Source: Asterionellopsis glacialis (taxonomy: Eukaryota > Bacillariophyta > Plagiogrammaphyceae > Rhaphoneidales > Asterionellopsidaceae). From it: a stretch of 12,193 nt of DNA. The DNA is taken from contig WKLE02002974.1 of the NCBI GenBank assembly GCA_014885115.2, forward strand, positions 1-12,193. The letters run 5' to 3'. Position numbers and translations under genes: made by a program. Shown piece by piece: positions 1 to 9,300 of the stretch (positions are counted from its first letter, which is position 1; every line of letters begins with the position of its first letter). The notes beneath the pieces were generated by a model, which saw only the letters and a program-made list of their open reading frames with translations, ran no database searches and was not told where the DNA came from.

Positions 1-415
1 AACTCAAATTTTGGACGAGTTATGGTTCCTTGAAACCGTAGGAGTACCTTAGGTACCCCTAACGGTTTTCATCAGGGATAAGGTTTAGAACAGAGTTAGT
101 TAGTTAGATATGACCAAGACTGCTCCAGTCACACAACGATCAATGAGCTTTATTTATGAAGTACAAAAGCTGTAAAGTCCCAGATACGGAAAATGTGTAT
201 GCAAGGTTATGAAAAGTAAGAATTTCCGTACAAAATGTACAGCGTAAACAAGGCCTCAACAATAAATATTGGAAAAGTCTCTCGTCAACCCAGGCACAAA
301 TGGAGCAACTTTTTGGTCAAAACCCCACCGGTACATACAGGAGATACGCTCACAAAGAAAACATTTGATTACTCACGACAGATTATTTTTACCAGGTTTC
401 GGCCAAAGATCCACA
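1..415. other. Upstream region of the first sulfotransferase-like gene
   Basis: No gene is supported here. The plus-strand frame of the downstream gene stays open from 269 to 416, but it contains no ATG before 416 and its sequence resembles nothing I recognise, so I treat it as 5' untranslated or promoter sequence. A strong imperfect inverted repeat lies at 32-70. No convincing TATA box or other core promoter element stands out. The stretch could also include the 3' end of a gene lying to the left of the window. Confidence 0.5.
32..70. repeat. Imperfect inverted repeat (hairpin)
   Basis: The left arm GAAACCGTAGGAGTACC is mirrored by the reverse complement of the right arm GGTACCCCTAACGGTTTTC, separated by a 3-base loop (TTA). 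Aligning the arms needs two single-base bulges and one mismatch. A transcript in either direction could fold into a stem of roughly 16 base pairs. It may be a 3' processing or termination hairpin of a gene to the left, a piece of a small inverted-repeat element, or chance. I cannot decide between these from the window. Confidence 0.6.
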
Positions 416-1366
416 ATGGTGACTTTTCGCTCTGTTTTACCTTATGCTTCACTAATTGCAGGAACTTTTCTTATGCTCACGCAGAAGGAGGGCAACGATG
501 TATTCTTTCTTCGCCAAGGGAAACGAAAACTTTCTGTCGATCCAAAACCTATTGATTTGAAACGTAGACAAGAAAAGGGGACTGTTGCAGTGATCATGAA
601 TACACCGAAAAGTGGTACAGGAAGTCTACACAGTTCATTCGCGTTATCATTCCAGTGCTATACCAGAACGTCTCTTCCCAAGGTTACTCATCAATATGAC
701 TGTAAAAATGATATGAATATACTTCGTACTCACGATGTCAAAGCAGGTATTGACGCACTTGGGGCTATCCGTCATGATCCACATCAGCAAAAGTGCGTCG
801 TCTTTACAGCTATCCGTGATCCGCAAGCTTGGCTGCCGTCTTTATTTATGGAGTCACCTCGTGGTGGTAAGCATTTGTGCAATTCATACAACTCTCTTGC
901 TGAAGTTCTGAGACAATATCATAACTGGATAATGACTGATACAGTAAGTATTCGCAGTGCTATCACAGACACACGAGTTCCTCTTTTCGAACATTTTGGT
1001 ACTAATTTGACTGTAGAGATGGAAAAGGTAGAAAAGAATGGTGGTTACTCAGTCGTTCCTCACCCTGTCGATGAGGCTGGTCCTTTCGCCAACTGCGAAC
1101 TACTCTTTCTTCGAATGGAAGAGAGCAACCGATGGAATGATATTATTTCAAACATGTTGCCGGGTGCTACATTTAAACCCAATGAGAAGGGGAGGTCTGA
1201 ACTGTGTCCTATATTTGCTCAGCACTACGAAGCGCTTTTACAATACACGTTAACCTCAACCGAGATAACAAGAATTATTGGTGACGATGATGATGTGGCC
1301 TACTATTTTGATGCATACAAATCTAAACAAGTGACTGATACAAAAATTAAACTCTCTAATAAATAA
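416..1366 (+). CDS. Putative Golgi sulfotransferase-like type II membrane protein (copy 1)
   Basis: The protein has 316 residues and is probably a PAPS-dependent sulfotransferase of the secretory pathway; the acceptor is unknown. A hydrophobic segment at about residues 7-22 follows a very short N-terminus, as in a type II signal anchor. The core starts with a P-loop-like 5'-phosphosulfate site, TPKSGTGSL (63-71). The 3'-phosphate site follows as TAIRDPQAWLPSL (131-143), whose Arg134 and Ser142 have the R-D-P-x5-S spacing of carbohydrate sulfotransferases. There is one N-glycosylation sequon, NLT at 197. All six cysteines (81, 96, 127, 155, 227, 264) recur in the gene at 1931-2941, a tandem paralogue. 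The start is the first ATG of the frame, in a CACAATGG context; the frame is open upstream to 269 but without an ATG. The paralogue begins with the same MV-x-FR pattern, which supports this start. The family call rests on motifs and could instead be a more distant P-loop transferase. Confidence 0.78.
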   Translation: MVTFRSVLPYASLIAGTFLMLTQKEGNDVFFLRQGKRKLSVDPKPIDLKRRQEKGTVAVIMNTPKSGTGSLHSSFALSFQCYTRTSLPKVTHQYDCKNDMNILRTHDVKAGIDALGAIRHDPHQQKCVVFTAIRDPQAWLPSLFMESPRGGKHLCNSYNSLAEVLRQYHNWIMTDTVSIRSAITDTRVPLFEHFGTNLTVEMEKVEKNGGYSVVPHPVDEAGPFANCELLFLRMEESNRWNDIISNMLPGATFKPNEKGRSELCPIFAQHYEALLQYTLTSTEITRIIGDDDDVAYYFDAYKSKQVTDTKIKLSNK

Positions 1367-1450
1367 GGGAATGCACTTTTCAAAACTAGTTTGTTGTAAA
1401 TTAAGATAAGATTCAGAATTTATTGATATGCTGATCAGATTAAAAACAAA

Positions 1451-1470
1451 TATTTCTTTATATTTCTTTA
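1451..1470. repeat. Tandem 10-base direct repeat
   Basis: TATTTCTTTA occurs twice back to back about 85 bases after the stop codon of copy 1. It is probably simple-sequence drift in a 3' flank and no function is assigned. Confidence 0.6.
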
Positions 1471-1869
1471 GCTAGAATCCTTTCGGCAATCAATTTCTTT
1501 GTCAAATAGGCGACGCGGCACATTCTCGAATATCGTGTCCGATGCTGTCTGGAAATCCGTTCTCAAGAATAAAAACTATTTCAATCTTTTTTACCGCAAG
1601 AACATTTCACTCCTCTTCTGTTGATCGGAGAAACGATAAGAAGTAGAAAAGTCATTCATTCACATTTCTTCGGTTTTGTGAGCCTCGCCTCTCTCATCTC
1701 GCCTTTGCAGAAAACACAGCAACTCCGACGGAAAGCTACAATAGCTATCAGCACAAAAAACAAGGATACCCCAGAAACAGTCGACAAGAGAAGAGGTAAA
1801 GCACGCCATACCTGGCAGTTTCCCATATTTTTTAAAAGTCGAAAGCTAGCTTTTCATCACAGCCGCGTG

Positions 1870-1884
1870 AGGTACGAGGTACCT
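1870..1884. repeat. Short GTACC hairpin
   Basis: AGGTAC-GAG-GTACCT is a 6-base perfect inverted repeat with a 3-base loop, 46 bases before the start of copy 2. It shares the GTACC core with the larger inverted repeat at 32-70. The shared core may be coincidence. Confidence 0.4.
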
Positions 1885-1930
1885 AGACTGGAAACAAGTA
1901 AAAATGGATCATTCTAGATACTAAAAAAAA

Positions 1931-2941
1931 ATGGTTCATTTTCGTTTTTCTACAACTAATTTTCGGCCGCTAATGCTGCGCATTGGTTATTTAAGCTTTG
2001 TAACGATAGTCCTTGCTGTAGTGCTTTTGCTCCAAAATAAGATCAAAGACCACCCTGAAGATTACATATCAACAACAACAACAACAACAACAACGCAACA
2101 AGTACAGCATCGCCGTCAACTTCTTCGAATATATGATCCTCGATCTATAGTACATAAGGCCTTCTTTCAACAAGGATCAGTTGTAGCTGTAATCAATACA
2201 CCAAAGTGTGGCACAGATACCTTAGCGAACGCCTTTGTGAATTCGTTTCAATGTGGTACCAATTATAGAAATATAGGTCAAGTCCTTCAGTTTGATTGTC
2301 CTGAACAAGTCAAAGTTCTCCGTACACATGATTTTGAAGAGGGCATCGAACGATTGATAGATGCCAAGTCATTGCACCCTGATCGGAAATGCATGATTGT
2401 TACAGCAATTCGTAATCCTCAGATGTGGTTAGCATCTCTTTATATGCAGACAGGTGAAGGTTATTCATTATGCAACGAAGATGGTATAACTCGTGAAGAT
2501 TTTGTGCAGAAATACAAAGACTGGATAGTCCATTCCAGTAAGAACATTCATCATGCTATAACTTCCATTCGTCCACCATTGCTAAACGAATTTGGAGCAC
2601 AGAGTTTAGCAGATGAGTTCATAAAAATGAATACAAATAAGGGATATTCGATTCTTAATCATCCTTCTGAAGCTTCGTCGCCTGCAGCGACAAACAATCC
2701 TTTTACAAATTGTCAATTACTATTTTTGCGGATGGAAGACAGTGACAGGTGGCCCCAGATTTTAGCAAATTTTATACCAGAGCATTCTGTTCAACACAGC
2801 CCAGCTCGAGCTGATAGATGCCCTGCAATTGCATCACATTACCATGCAATAAAAACATACAAACTAACTGAAGACGAAAAATCGCTACTTATTGGAGATA
2901 GTGCAGATGCTGCAGAATATTTCCAAGTCTACTCGATGTGA
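1931..2941 (+). CDS. Putative Golgi sulfotransferase-like type II membrane protein (copy 2)
   Basis: The protein has 336 residues and is a tandem paralogue of the gene at 416-1366, with the same inferred role: transfer of sulfate from PAPS to an unknown lumenal acceptor. A strong signal-anchor helix (about 18-34) follows a short basic N-terminus. A Thr/Gln-rich stem (47-58) precedes the catalytic domain. The 5'-phosphosulfate loop is INTPKCGTDTL (88-98) and the 3'-phosphate site is TAIRNPQMWLASL (158-170). Further blocks shared with copy 1 are VLRTHD (or ILRTHD), CxLLFLRME, CPxxAxHYxA and IGDxxDxAxYF. Six cysteines (108, 123, 154, 181, 261, 297) match copy 1; Cys93 inside the P-loop is unique to this copy. 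The start is certain because TAA lies in frame two codons upstream of the ATG. Family membership is inferred from motifs, and substrate specificity cannot be read from the sequence. Confidence 0.8.
   Translation: MVHFRFSTTNFRPLMLRIGYLSFVTIVLAVVLLLQNKIKDHPEDYISTTTTTTTTQQVQHRRQLLRIYDPRSIVHKAFFQQGSVVAVINTPKCGTDTLANAFVNSFQCGTNYRNIGQVLQFDCPEQVKVLRTHDFEEGIERLIDAKSLHPDRKCMIVTAIRNPQMWLASLYMQTGEGYSLCNEDGITREDFVQKYKDWIVHSSKNIHHAITSIRPPLLNEFGAQSLADEFIKMNTNKGYSILNHPSEASSPAATNNPFTNCQLLFLRMEDSDRWPQILANFIPEHSVQHSPARADRCPAIASHYHAIKTYKLTEDEKSLLIGDSADAAEYFQVYSM
2070..2094 (+). repeat. (CAA)n microsatellite coding for poly-Thr
   Basis: Eight CAA units, read in the ACA frame, give a Thr run in the stem of the second sulfotransferase-like protein, directly after its membrane anchor. 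Repeat length here is likely to vary between strains without touching the catalytic domain. Confidence 0.85.
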
Positions 2942-3324
2942 TTTTCGAGAGAATTTATGCACAAGTATTACATGTTGGAAACATTGGTTTATGCGGTTAG
3001 TGCTAGTCATGATCCCAAGCTAGCTTTGAAGTGCTAAACGCAAGTCAACTAATAGCTTTTTTTTCTGAGGGGGGGTCGATGCATCTATTTGACACAGGTT
3101 ATATGATGATATTTTAAAAGACTATGGTCTATCTACTCTGCACTTTTTCTTGATAAATAGACCTTGGAGCTCATCGATCCATTTTGACAACCAATCCAAG
3201 CACTGCAAATGAAATTCATGTATCCCTTTCTCTAAGATTACAATCATGTATCTTCGCAACACCAAGAAGCTAAAACACCATGAAATCAATTTATTGTTAT
3301 TATGTATATAATATTTCTTGAGCA
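2942..3324. other. Convergent 3' intergenic region
   Basis: This 383-base gap lies between the stop of the second sulfotransferase-like gene on the plus strand and the PDS5 stop on the minus strand, so it must accommodate both 3' untranslated regions. It contains a T-run followed by a run of seven G (about 3058-3075) and is otherwise AT-rich. I see no gene. The short minus-strand frame at 3122-3325 begins with GTG, overlaps the end of PDS5 and looks like chance. Confidence 0.55.
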
Positions 3325-6300
3325 CTAGGCCCGAACCCTTCGTGATCTGCGTTGTACAGGCTTATTGTTTCTCTTATTTTTCCGATAACTAGAGGCTGAT
3401 GATACAGCAGACCCATCCGTATGTAAAGAGGACATGCTGTCAAGCGAATTGCGTTCTTTTTTCGTGTTTTTGGCTGTTGATTTTTTCTGTTTACGCAATC
3501 TGCTTGAGGAAAGGTTGAAGTCTTTACTGCCATCGATATTCTTGTCATCTGTAAAATCGAATTCGTCCTCAACTTCAGTGGACTTTGGTGGAGTATTGGA
3601 AAGTCTCTTTCGCAATCGTCTTGCTGACGAAGAAGATCCCCTCTTTGCTGGTTTTGAACCTGACCCAATCTTGATTTGAACAGGCGACGCCTTTTTTCTC
3701 CGCTTACCAACACTGTCCGCACTAGCGCTGTCTGGAGATTTGCGTTTATCGGAAAGAGATTCTGAAATACTATTGCTATCGACTCCATCTTCAGTTCCTG
3801 GTATTGATGTATCAAGCGATGACTGGGACACAGACGGCGTTTTAGAGAGAATACTGTCATCCTGCGGCTTAGTGATCTCTAGTCTACGACTACGACGTGT
3901 CAATACAACAGACGAATTATGTGATTCGATGGATGATAGTGACTGTCTTCCATCGGACTCATGCGACCGTAAAATGGATGGTGGTGCTGTACCAAGCGTT
4001 TTCACCATTATTTCCTCACTGCTGGCTTTTGGTTTCGCGTGCTTCGACGGAGAGGGCGATTTTCTAGATTGAATGGGCGACAGTCCCCCAAATTGATTTT
4101 CTGATATCTGGTCATTTTCATCCTTGGCTGAAAGAGGCGTTCTCTTTTTCTTCTTACCCTTCCTTTGGATGTCAGGACTTGCACCGTTGTCGACAACAAC
4201 ACCATCCTCGTCAAAGGTAAATACCTGACCTCCGTGTTCAACTTCGGGTGAGAAATGAACATGACTTTTACGTTTGCCACCAACAGCATTCTGATTCTCA
4301 TCTTCGACCGATAACCGAGCCGGTTTTGGTGTCCTCTTCTTGGATGCCAGCGAGTCCAAAGATTCCTGCTGGTGCAAGGAACCACTTGACTGACTAGACT
4401 GCGACAGTCGAGCATTAGAAGCAAGCCTTTTGCTGAAGAGACTAGCAGGAATTTGAACATCACCTGGGTATGGAGTTAAATTGACATCCTTTTTCACAAA
4501 AGAAAGCAACACCTCACGAGCAGCCATACATACAATCTTTAGTTTTGCTGCGGATACCTCCTTCGCCCTGACTACCGGTGAAATATCACCTCGACTCAGA
4601 TTCAAACTATCGTCGAGATCGACCGAAGGAGACAACGAAGACCTAGGAGATTGTGCGATGACACTTTTATTGAAATCGCCCATGACATCCACGGGGTCAT
4701 AGTTGTTGCCAAGCATTTCAGTCATACGCATCAAGAATGAGATATTGTCTGCTCCTTCACCAAGACTTTGAACCAGGGGTTCAAAGAGCCACTTCAACCG
4801 CTTTTTCAATACTTTATGCCGAGACTCCTCTGCATGCACTAGTGCCTCGTCGTCCTCTTCGACCTGAGCTACCTTCGGTTGAGTCAAAATCCCAGCAATA
4901 GCAGTTCCACCAGCAGAAGGGGTTTCACGTCGAAATGATAAAAGATGCAAGGCAAAGGGAACAGCAAATTCTGGCATGAGCAGCATTTTGTACCGCTCCT
5001 CAAACATTCTTTCTGCTCCATGAGCACGACATTGTGCAAGCATGAGATCGCAAGTTTTACGTAATGAGGTTATACATTGCAAGGCAGACCCCTTCATAGC
5101 CGCAGAGCGCTTCCCTATATGTGCTGCATTGCCATTGGCGACAGAGTGTCCTGCACCATGATCGCCATCAGTACATAAGGAAACTAACGAAACGAAGCGT
5201 AAGCTTGGAGCGTGTTGATATTTTCCCTGACCTACAAGCATTTGGCGTAACTCATCCATGACAGACTCTCTAACACAGGTCTCTTCGTCAAGGAAACTGC
5301 CGCTAAGAACTTGCCACATTCCAGGACTCAAATATGTTTTCTCAAGTTTTAAACGGGCGTCACACAAGCGAAGCAAGTTCACTGCTGCGCACTGGCGTAA
5401 AGCGGCACGGTTCAGACTTGATTTGCAATCTCGGCGATCACGACTTGAGGGTGGAAGACCATTATCTTCAAGAATTTGCGTCAGAATTTCAAAGACCTGT
5501 TTGATATGATCAGGTGGAGGACTTTCAAAGCTGGTCACCGCTGTCTTCTTTGAGCTCTTTCCCGTGGAGATTTCCTTGCTGCTATGATTTACAGCCTGGT
5601 GTTGGTTTTCTTTATCCTGACCACTACTAGACTGTTGGGGCGTTGACTTTGCGCTCATTTTTGTTAGAGTCGATCGAATGTGCGAAACGAGAAATTCGAT
5701 GGCAGCACATGCTCTTCTAGTTGCAACTGAAAGCGACGAATCATCAAGTATGCCAGAATATCCTCCTTCCCCACCTCGTTGTGATGCAATTTCACTACGA
5801 CGTCCTTTCGACTTTCGTCTTGATTTCTTCGATGGAGATGTGCCCTGCGTTTCGTCTTCCTCGTCGCTATTCTGATCGTCATCGCTTAGCAAGTCATTGT
5901 CATCGCCTGAATCGTTCCGTCCTAATAGTACCATCTCAAGGGCGAAACGAAGTGCTTTCGTGCCTCTTGAAGAATCTTTACCAAACACAGATGGTGCACA
6001 GTCAGCCAATGCAGCAAGTGCTGCAAGAACACATACAATCTTTGACTTTTCATTGTTTCCCGAAGGTAACGATAGTCTAGTCGGTGATGTAAGTGCCTTC
6101 AGTAGTGGATCAAACACTTCGTGTTCCTTTTCGATGGTACTCCGCTCCATTCCAGATCGAGCGGACGTTGTTGGATTTAACAGGGATGCCATTGTGTAAA
6201 CAGCAAACTTAGCTTGCTGAGGTGTCCCATCACGAGTACAGAGATTCATAAGCTGTGCTTGTAAATCAGGATCAATAATTGGCTTGGAATTGTCTGTTGT

Positions 6301-9300
6301 TGTCTTTTTATCCAAGAAATGTGCTGCACGAGCTGGAGCAGCTACTGCCAAAATGGAACTTAGTATAGTAACAATGCCGCTTGCTTCAATTTCTTTCTTC
6401 CACTTGGCCGAACCTGCACTTCGACACTCACCGAATAGTTCCACGAGAGTACCAAAGCCTTCGTCTGTACCACAAAGAGTGGGGTAAATAGTGACTGCCA
6501 TTTGAATACAAGTCAAGAATGACTTACAACTAGCAAGATCATCTTCATGGAAACACTCTTGTGCTAACAAGATGCAATGATTGATGGTTTCCACATTGAC
6601 AAAGTTTCCCATGGCACATCGTCTTGCCAATGTCTTTACCCAAGCTGCTGTAGTATCACCAAGTGCCTTACTACGTTTCGGTAGTTCATCAAATGCTCGA
6701 GCTCGAGCCGATGCCGAATGAGTGCCACTCGCAATTGTAGCAAGGATCCGGAAAATATGTTTGTCTCGTGCTCCATGAAACTTTTCCAAGATACCGTGCA
6801 CATCCGAGGGTGAGTGACTACTAGAGGACGACGATGATGAAGAAGCAAAGGGTGCTGTAAGTGCAGCTACCTTCTCGAGACATTCCATAGCATCTGCATC
6901 TGCCCTCATGGCTTCCTCTGTATTCGCATCATACTTTTTTATATTTGCACGAGCATCAATATAATTCCGTACAGCTCGTTGTAAATTGGCGCGTTGTACG
7001 AATAATTGACACATCCATTTGAATGCATTACTCTTCATGGAAGCACTCCCCCGACGACCATGAGTCGAGTCACCATCACCATCATCATTGTCACGCAATG
7101 AATCAATTATAAAGGCAAGTCCAACTGCCTTACTCGTAGGTGTAAGTATATTATCCTTCTTGGTTGTTGACGTTTTATCTTTTGAGGACATACTGCCTGC
7201 AGATCCCAACAATAAATCATCAATGATTTGAATTACACGATTCCTCATATCCGGATCGATCGTATCTGTAAAGCATGCACTTTCAAATACTTTACGAGGA
7301 ATCCATCGATACTTATTCTCCATGGAATCACTTGAACCATCATCCTCACTTTCGCTGTCACCCGTACCAAAGGATAATTTTGAACGTTTGTTCTTGAACG
7401 CACGAGGAGATCGAAAGTTACCACCAGCACTACCACTACTACTACGGGAATTACTGCCACCACCAACATCATCCGTACCAAACGCAGATATTGTTGTTGT
7501 TGTTGTATCTTGCAATACATTCAAAATCACATCAATATCACAATCATCACCACCCATTTGTACATGCTGCAATTTATCCAACACATAATGACGAAAATAT
7601 ATTTGTGCTAATCCTGTAAGTGCATCACGTCGTTCTGTTTTATTTTTCGAACTTACACGATTCCCAACAGCTTGTAACAATCGTGCTGATACCCATGCTG
7701 TTGATCTGGCTGCTGTTACTGCTGTATTTGTGGACGTAGTACTTGTACCCGATGGTGGAGGTTTGGATGTTGATGCTGCTGATGCTGTTGTGGTTGTTGT
7801 TTGTGAGTTTTGAGTGTTGGTAATTGCATTTGCACTACTGCTACTACTACTATTCGACAAGGTTGCTGTTGTTGTAGTAGACGAAGTAGCCGTCTTATAG
7901 GCCAAATCGCATACTTGATGAATCGCCAAAAGGCGTACCTCCAATACAGGATCGTGTTCCATCATTTTGACCAAGGCCAACGACGCATCCTTGGCCAACA
8001 TGGGTTCTTGTCCTTTATTGGTCAAGATGGTAACTAAATATTTCACCATGGCTAATCGTACCTTGGGTTCAATGTCTTGTGATCGTCGTATCCATTCTCT
8101 ATAGCACGGTCCAAACTGAATACCAATGTTGGATATAGGTGCATAAAACAAACGACCTAATAATTTCGTCACACGTAACCGTCTGGACAGATCTGGATCT
8201 TCCAAGGAATTAGCCACAGTCCCAATAACGGTGGTTAAAATTTGAGGTGAAATACGATGCAATTCATACACAATTGTCCATACATCTGCACTAGTTGTAC
8301 TGGAACTACCACCAGCACCAGTAGTACTCGTCGAAACAAGTTGTTGTTGTTGCTTGTCCTCCTTCATGGCAAATGCATTCGTTGTACCACTTTTTTCAGT
8401 ACCACTACTTTCAGCAGACGATATATTCGTTTGCGAAACAATATTCGGATCTCCATTTAATAATCCATTAAGAAGTGTAGCTGTCGGTGTCGATATTTTA
8501 TCAAGTGTACGACGAATAATGGCAGCTGCCACCATGTAGGATGGATTCGTTTGTTGAATTTGCAATGGTGGCATTTTTTCCGTAGGTGTCGTGGACGTAC
8601 TTGACTTTGATTTCTTGGACTTTTTCTTGGCAGCTGCTGCCGCAGCCACTCGAGCCGCCGCTTCCACTGCAGCAGGATTGGTGACATGAATAGTAGGTCC
8701 ACCTGCAATACAGGTTAAAATCTCATCCAAAATTGGAATGGGTAAGGTACTATCAAACTCATCAATACAGGCACTTACGGCAGCTACTGCATGATTATGA
8801 ATTTGAGTAGGATGATCAATATTGACACATGTGACAATGGTCCGAATCAAATCAGCCAATGTTTCCAAGGCTTCTTCACTACTCACGATTTGGTTATTCG
8901 CAGTACTAGCACCACCAGTAGTAGCAGTAGTAGTAAAACTTGCATCGCACGACAATGAGGGGGATTGATTCGAATCTAATGTTTTGGTAAGTTCCACCAG
9001 AACCACACCCACCTTGACTGTTGCCAATTGTTCCAATATAGTCGAATAATGCTGAAAATTGGTTTGATCCGGTGACGTGGTATGAGCCAAATTTGCCAAT
9101 TGACAAATCATTTGTGTAAACACTTTCAGTATTTCACTTTCATCCCATGGTGGTTCCGGAGCATACAAATAAAATATTTCCATACATGCCAATACCGTAT
9201 GCAATCGTACTTCCTTATCTCGATGATTCAAATACTTATCTTGTACCAATATCGATGCCAATCCTGCCAATCCCGGATATTCGATGGAATCCGGTTCCAC

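Larger units (their letters stand above)
1367..1930. other. Intergenic region between the tandem paralogues
   Basis: This 564-base spacer should hold the 3' end of copy 1 and the promoter and 5' leader of copy 2. It contains a perfect 10-base direct repeat (1451-1470) and a short GTACC hairpin (1870-1884). A 98-codon open frame at 1621-1917 starts with TTG, is basic and low in recognisable content, and is not supported as a gene. A pyrimidine tract ending in TTTGCAG near 1711 resembles a splice acceptor, so an intron in the 5' leader of copy 2 is possible, but no matching donor is obvious. Confidence 0.5.

Noticed and set aside
269..415. 49-residue N-terminal extension of the first sulfotransferase-like gene
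   Set aside because: It would require a TTG start, lacks any ATG, and the paralogue supports the MV-x-FR start at 416.
1621..1917. 98-codon plus-strand open frame between the paralogues
   Set aside because: It begins with TTG, has no recognisable domain, and sits in the expected promoter/leader of copy 2.
3122..3325. 67-codon minus-strand frame in the convergent gap
   Set aside because: It starts with GTG, overlaps the PDS5 stop, and has AT-rich random composition.
4252..4263. HVHF resembling an RVxF phosphatase-docking motif (KSHVHFSPE)
   Set aside because: The basic residue is two positions too far from Val for the usual consensus, so the match is weak.
4008..4463. 151-codon minus-strand frame inside PDS5
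   Set aside because: It is an out-of-frame shadow of the PDS5 tail on the same strand; the PDS5 frame is uninterrupted there.
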